In this document: positions 61,101 through 64,000 of the stretch, one piece after another
Layout of the letters: every line of letters starts with the position of its first letter
Numbering within the stretch: the first letter of the stretch is position 1
NCBI GenBank assembly: GCA_044220975.1
Contig: JBGAPZ010000004.1
Coordinates: 62,001-126,000, forward strand
Length of the DNA stretch: 64,000 nt
Direction of reading: 5' to 3'
DNA from: SZUA-430 sp044220975
Lineage (GTDB): Bacteria > Pseudomonadota > Alphaproteobacteria > Micropepsales > Micropepsaceae
Made by a program: the position numbers and the translations under genes
The notes under the pieces: model-generated
What the model saw: the letters and a program-made list of their open reading frames with translations, nothing else
Database searches by the model: none
Told to the model about the DNA's origin: nothing

Positions 61101-62276
61101 ATGGATATCTTCATCACCGGCGCAGCGCGCACGCCCATGGGCGGCTTTCAGGGTGAGCTCTCGGGTTTGACAGGACCACAGCTTGGCGCGGCGGCGATCC
61201 GTGCGGCCGTGGCACGCGCGGGTGTAAAACCTGAAGAGGTCGACGAGGCCTACATGGGCTGCGTGCTGCCTGCTGGCGTGGGGCAGGCGCCGGCGCGGCA
61301 AGCTTCTATTCATGGCGGTCTGCCGAACACGGTGCCGTGCACGACGGTCAACAAAGTGTGCGGATCGGGCATGAAGGCGATGATGCTCGCCGCCGATCAG
61401 TTGCGCGACGGCGGCGGCAGCGTGATCGTTGCGGGCGGCATGGAGTCGATGACGAATGCGCCCTATTTGCTGCCGAAGGCGCGGGGCGGGTTCCGGCTCG
61501 GCCACGGCGAGATCAAAGATCACATGTTCCTCGACGGGCTTGAAGATGCGTACGAGGGCCGGCTGATGGGCACGTATGCAGAGGATGCGGCGCGGCATTA
61601 TCAATTTACGCGCGCCGAGCAGGACGCCTTTGCCATTGAGTCGCTTGGACGCGCGCAGCGTGCTCAGACGGACGGCAGCTTCGAGAAGGAAATAGTTGCG
61701 GTCGCGGTGCGCGGGAGAAGCGGCGATGTTGCGGTTTCGACGGACGAGCAGCCGCGCAAGGCGGATGCGGCGAAGATCGCGACTCTGAAACCTGCCTTCG
61801 CGAAAGACGGCACGGTGACGGCAGCGAATTCGTCATCGATTTCGGATGGTGCGGCGGCGTTGGTTCTGGCGCGCGGCGATGTGGCGGCAAAGCGCGGCTT
61901 TAAGCCGATCGCTCGGATCGTGGCGCAGGCAAGCAATGCGGGTGAACCGCGCTGGTTCACGACAGCGCCGGTGAAGGCCATCGAGCGCGTGCTCGAACGA
62001 GCCGGTTGGAAGAAGGGCGACGTCGATCTTTACGAGATCAATGAGGCGTTCGCCGTTGTCGCGATGATCGCGCTTCGAGATCTCTCGCTCGCGCACGATG
62101 TCGTCAACGTGAATGGTGGCGCTTGCGCATTGGGCCATCCGATTGGCGCGTCAGGCGCGCGGATCGTGGTGACACTGATCAACGCGCTGGAGCGGCGGGG
62201 GCTGAAGCGCGGCGTCGCTTCGCTTTGCATCGGCGGCGGCGAGGCGACGGCGCTCGCGGTCGAGTTGGTTCACTAG
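61101..62276 (+). CDS. acetyl-CoA C-acetyltransferase (thiolase II)
   Basis: The 391-residue thiolase has nucleophile C87 in NKVCGSGMKAM, the GHPIGASGAR histidine block and the CIGGGEA cysteine block at the end. It makes or cleaves acetoacetyl-CoA, for example in polyhydroxybutyrate synthesis or ketogenic catabolism. It is more PhaA/AtoB-like than the thiolase at 29864. The ATG at 61101 is preferred over a GTG nine bases upstream. Confidence 0.92.
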   Translation: MDIFITGAARTPMGGFQGELSGLTGPQLGAAAIRAAVARAGVKPEEVDEAYMGCVLPAGVGQAPARQASIHGGLPNTVPCTTVNKVCGSGMKAMMLAADQLRDGGGSVIVAGGMESMTNAPYLLPKARGGFRLGHGEIKDHMFLDGLEDAYEGRLMGTYAEDAARHYQFTRAEQDAFAIESLGRAQRAQTDGSFEKEIVAVAVRGRSGDVAVSTDEQPRKADAAKIATLKPAFAKDGTVTAANSSSISDGAAALVLARGDVAAKRGFKPIARIVAQASNAGEPRWFTTAPVKAIERVLERAGWKKGDVDLYEINEAFAVVAMIALRDLSLAHDVVNVNGGACALGHPIGASGARIVVTLINALERRGLKRGVASLCIGGGEATALAVELVH

Positions 62277-62508
62277 CAACGTATTTCCGCGCGTTTTCGA
62301 GCGGTGGATTTCGCGTAGTTCTCGCTTGCGTGTGAGCGAAATCATACGATTCAACTGATTCGCCGTTGAGAAGTTGCGGTGTGGGTGCGGGTTCGCGCTC
62401 TCTTTGGTGTTGACGCTTCAGCTTGGTCACTAGCGTCGTCGCATCACGATTCGGCGTACAAGCCAAAAGGCGGCGTCGGAGCGAAGAACAAAACAGTGGG
62501 GTAAGCTC

Positions 62509-63189
62509 ATGACCAAGCACGCACTCTTGGCATCCATATTTGCTGTAACAGCGTTAGCCGCGCCCGCAAGCGCGGGATTCGGTGGCCTCTATGTCGGCGG
62601 ACACGTCGGCGGCGTCTGGGGCGATGTCGATACTGACACCGTATCCTCAGGCGGAACGAACGGCTTTTACTCGGTTCCCGCGTCATCGTCCTTGAGCCCA
62701 TCGGGCGTTCTCGGTGGCGCACAATTGGGCTACAATTTCGAATTCTCTAACTGGGTCTTTGGCGCCGAGCTGTCCGGATCAGCTCTCAGTCTCGATGAAG
62801 CAGCGGTTTATGGCGATGACCTCTATTCGGTTGAAGCTGAATGGCTCGGCATCGCAGCGCTGCGGGCCGGTTGGATTTGGAACCAGCGGTCGCTGGTCTA
62901 TCTCAAAGGCGGCTATGCTGGCGCCAAGATCCAAACCAGAGACATTGATACCGTCGCTCCGGTCGGCATCACGTCAACCGACGAGACGCACAATGGATGG
63001 ATGGCTGGCATCGGCTTCGAGCACATGATCTCAAGCGATGTGTCGTTCGCGGTCGAGTACAATTACATCGACGTTGGCAATCAGGATCACGTCGCCATAC
63101 CGACAAGTGGCGGAACAATTACGACCGATGTCGATGCGCAGCTGCACGCGGTCACCGCACGGTTGAACTGGCATTTCTGGTCGCCGTAG
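62509..63189 (+). CDS. Omp25/31-like outer-membrane beta-barrel protein
   Basis: The 226-residue protein has a signal peptide (residues 1-22, cleavage after ASA) and a small eight-strand barrel. The typical features are GGLYVGGHVGGVWGD near the N-terminus, GGAQLGYNFEFSNWVFGAE, and a final aromatic strand ending in NWHFWSP. The 232 bp before it (62277-62508) hold no gene, but TTGACG at about 62413 could be a -35 element. Confidence 0.9.
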   Translation: MTKHALLASIFAVTALAAPASAGFGGLYVGGHVGGVWGDVDTDTVSSGGTNGFYSVPASSSLSPSGVLGGAQLGYNFEFSNWVFGAELSGSALSLDEAAVYGDDLYSVEAEWLGIAALRAGWIWNQRSLVYLKGGYAGAKIQTRDIDTVAPVGITSTDETHNGWMAGIGFEHMISSDVSFAVEYNYIDVGNQDHVAIPTSGGTITTDVDAQLHAVTARLNWHFWSP

Positions 63190-63215
63190 AGATGCCGGGA
63201 TAGCGTGAAACTCAG

Positions 63216-63246
63216 CCCTCGCCGACAAGCGGGGGTTTTTCTTTTT
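63216..63246 (+). terminator. intrinsic terminator after the porin gene
   Basis: A 7-bp GC-rich stem (63216-63222 with 63229-63235) and a 6-base loop precede TTTTTCTTTTT. It lies 26 bp after the Omp25-like stop and 5 bp before the convergent gene's stop. Confidence 0.8.
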
Positions 63247-63250
63247 GGCG

Positions 63251-64000
63251 TCAGGCTCGCGCGCGGCGGGTGAAGAAGCGCATGCCGCGTGTGGCGAGCA
63301 ACGCCAGCAGGCCGGCGATCCAGGTGACGAAGCCCCAGAGCGATTCCCACACCCAATCGGTGAGTTTGAACCCGGTCTTGAACGAACGCAGCGCGGTCTT
63401 GCCCGTCAGTTCCATGATGCCGCGAGATTTGATGCCGAAGCGCTTCGTCATGTCGGCCACGTCGTCGAGATGCTCGCCTGTCTTCACGAACTTCAGTAGA
63501 CGAATTGTTTCGGCGGGGCCGACGGCATTGTTGATTTCGCTCATCCGGCTCAGGACGGGGAGGAGCTTTGCGGCGCGCACGTTGCGGCCATAGTCGGAGA
63601 AGACGCGTTGCGTCTTGGCGAGATCGGTGAGGTCGGTCGAGCGCAAAGTCTGGCGCAACAGCGGCATGTTCACAGCGTCGCTGGTGAGCCGGGTGAGGGC
63701 TTCGGCGAATTCTTTCGTCATTTTGCCGGTTCGCTTTGCCGCCTTGAACAGCGAGACGCCAGCTTTGACGACGATGCCACCGCCGCCGGTTGCGATCGTC
63801 GCCGCGGTGACGCCGAGGGACGACGGAAAGCCCTAACACCAGTTCGCTGTACTCGGCGCCTGCCAGCATCTTGCCGCCTTCGGCCGCGATGTCGCGCACG
63901 TCGCCAACGACGGTCAGATCCGAGGAGACTGCGCCTGCGATGCCGGCGTTCGTGTCGCCTTCACCGGTCGCGAAGCCTTCGCCGAATTCCCATGTGTTGC
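63251..64000 (-). pseudogene. unknown membrane protein, frameshifted and truncated by the window edge
   Basis: From the window edge the frame encodes NTWEFGEGFATGEG and continues to GAEYSELVLGLS at about 63830. There the frame breaks. The sense continues one base away as SLGVTAATIATGGGGIVV and then MTKEFAEALTRL, open to the stop at 63251. One extra G in the stretch at 63818-63833 would explain it. The C-terminal part (about 60 residues) has a membrane helix (WESLWGFVTWIAGLLALLATRG) and a basic tail. It could be a real frameshift, a sequencing error or a start at 63721. Confidence 0.5.

Noticed and set aside
1..64000. CRISPR array, insertion sequence, prophage or toxin-antitoxin module
   Set aside because: No direct repeat array, transposase, integrase or toxin gene is visible, and both strands read as ordinary chromosome.

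Overview
The window looks like a chromosomal segment of a deep-branching alphaproteobacterium, of Rhodospirillales or Micropepsales type. It is GC-rich. Its genes include alphaproteobacterial hallmarks: DUF2336, an Rsm22-type methyltransferase, the order DUF2066 - CDP-alcohol transferase - Hda - Ppk1 - Ppx - RNase D - AspRS, an Omp25-like porin and a Ku/LigD end-joining pair. Coding density is high and both strands are used about equally. I see no insertion sequence, prophage, CRISPR array, rRNA or replication origin. The only tRNA is a tRNA-Thr(UGU).

Layout. 1-6.8 kb: the end of an acyl-CoA dehydrogenase, two small exported proteins (one PepSY), a PhoP/PhoQ-like two-component system, an XRE repressor, a secreted FecR-domain protein and a large unknown helical protein. 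6.8-16.4 kb: a CaiB-type CoA transferase, an SH3/COG3650 exported protein, a HIT protein, Rsm22, DUF2336 and TPR proteins, a TetR regulator next to a ferritin-like protein plus SDR operon, LemA with an M48 protease, and a 54-residue membrane protein. 16.6-25.2 kb: a sulfotransferase fused to a long coiled coil, an M23 peptidase with an SRAP (abasic-site) protein, two divergent c-type cytochrome lipoproteins, small membrane proteins and glutaryl-CoA dehydrogenase. 25.2-34.6 kb: ku-ligD, then an Old Yellow Enzyme family oxidoreductase, a thiolase and a FadB/FadJ-type bifunctional enzyme (fatty acid or aromatic CoA-ester oxidation), then a beta-lactamase-fold hydrolase divergent from a small cysteine-containing exported protein. 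34.6-37.1 kb: small unknown proteins, a YghU-type glutathione transferase and the tRNA. 37.2-47.5 kb: an orphan MacB-type permease with an intact RND pump, and a second convergent RND pump whose adaptor gene is broken by an internal deletion, followed by its TetR regulator and a perfect 24-bp operator-like palindrome. 47.5-57.6 kb: DUF502, DUF2066, CDP-alcohol phosphatidyltransferase, Hda, Ppk1, Ppx, RNase D and AspRS. 57.7-64 kb: an AraC regulator, a CPBP protease, unknown exported proteins, a second thiolase, an Omp25-like porin, and an unknown membrane protein that appears frameshifted and runs off the window.

How the genes work together. Acyl-CoA metabolism recurs at 2-913, 6.8-8.0 kb, 23.3-24.5 kb, 28.8-33.1 kb and 61.1-62.3 kb. 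Envelope sensing, protein quality control and efflux form the second theme. Polyphosphate metabolism, initiator control (Hda) and end joining form the third. I did not find an obviously new defence or mobile system. The strongest oddities are the broken efflux adaptor, the TetR/ferritin-like/SDR module with an operator over its promoter, the sulfotransferase-coiled-coil fusion, and a 54-residue membrane protein whose stop overlaps the M48 protease stop. Family names were assigned by recognising motifs, not by database search.
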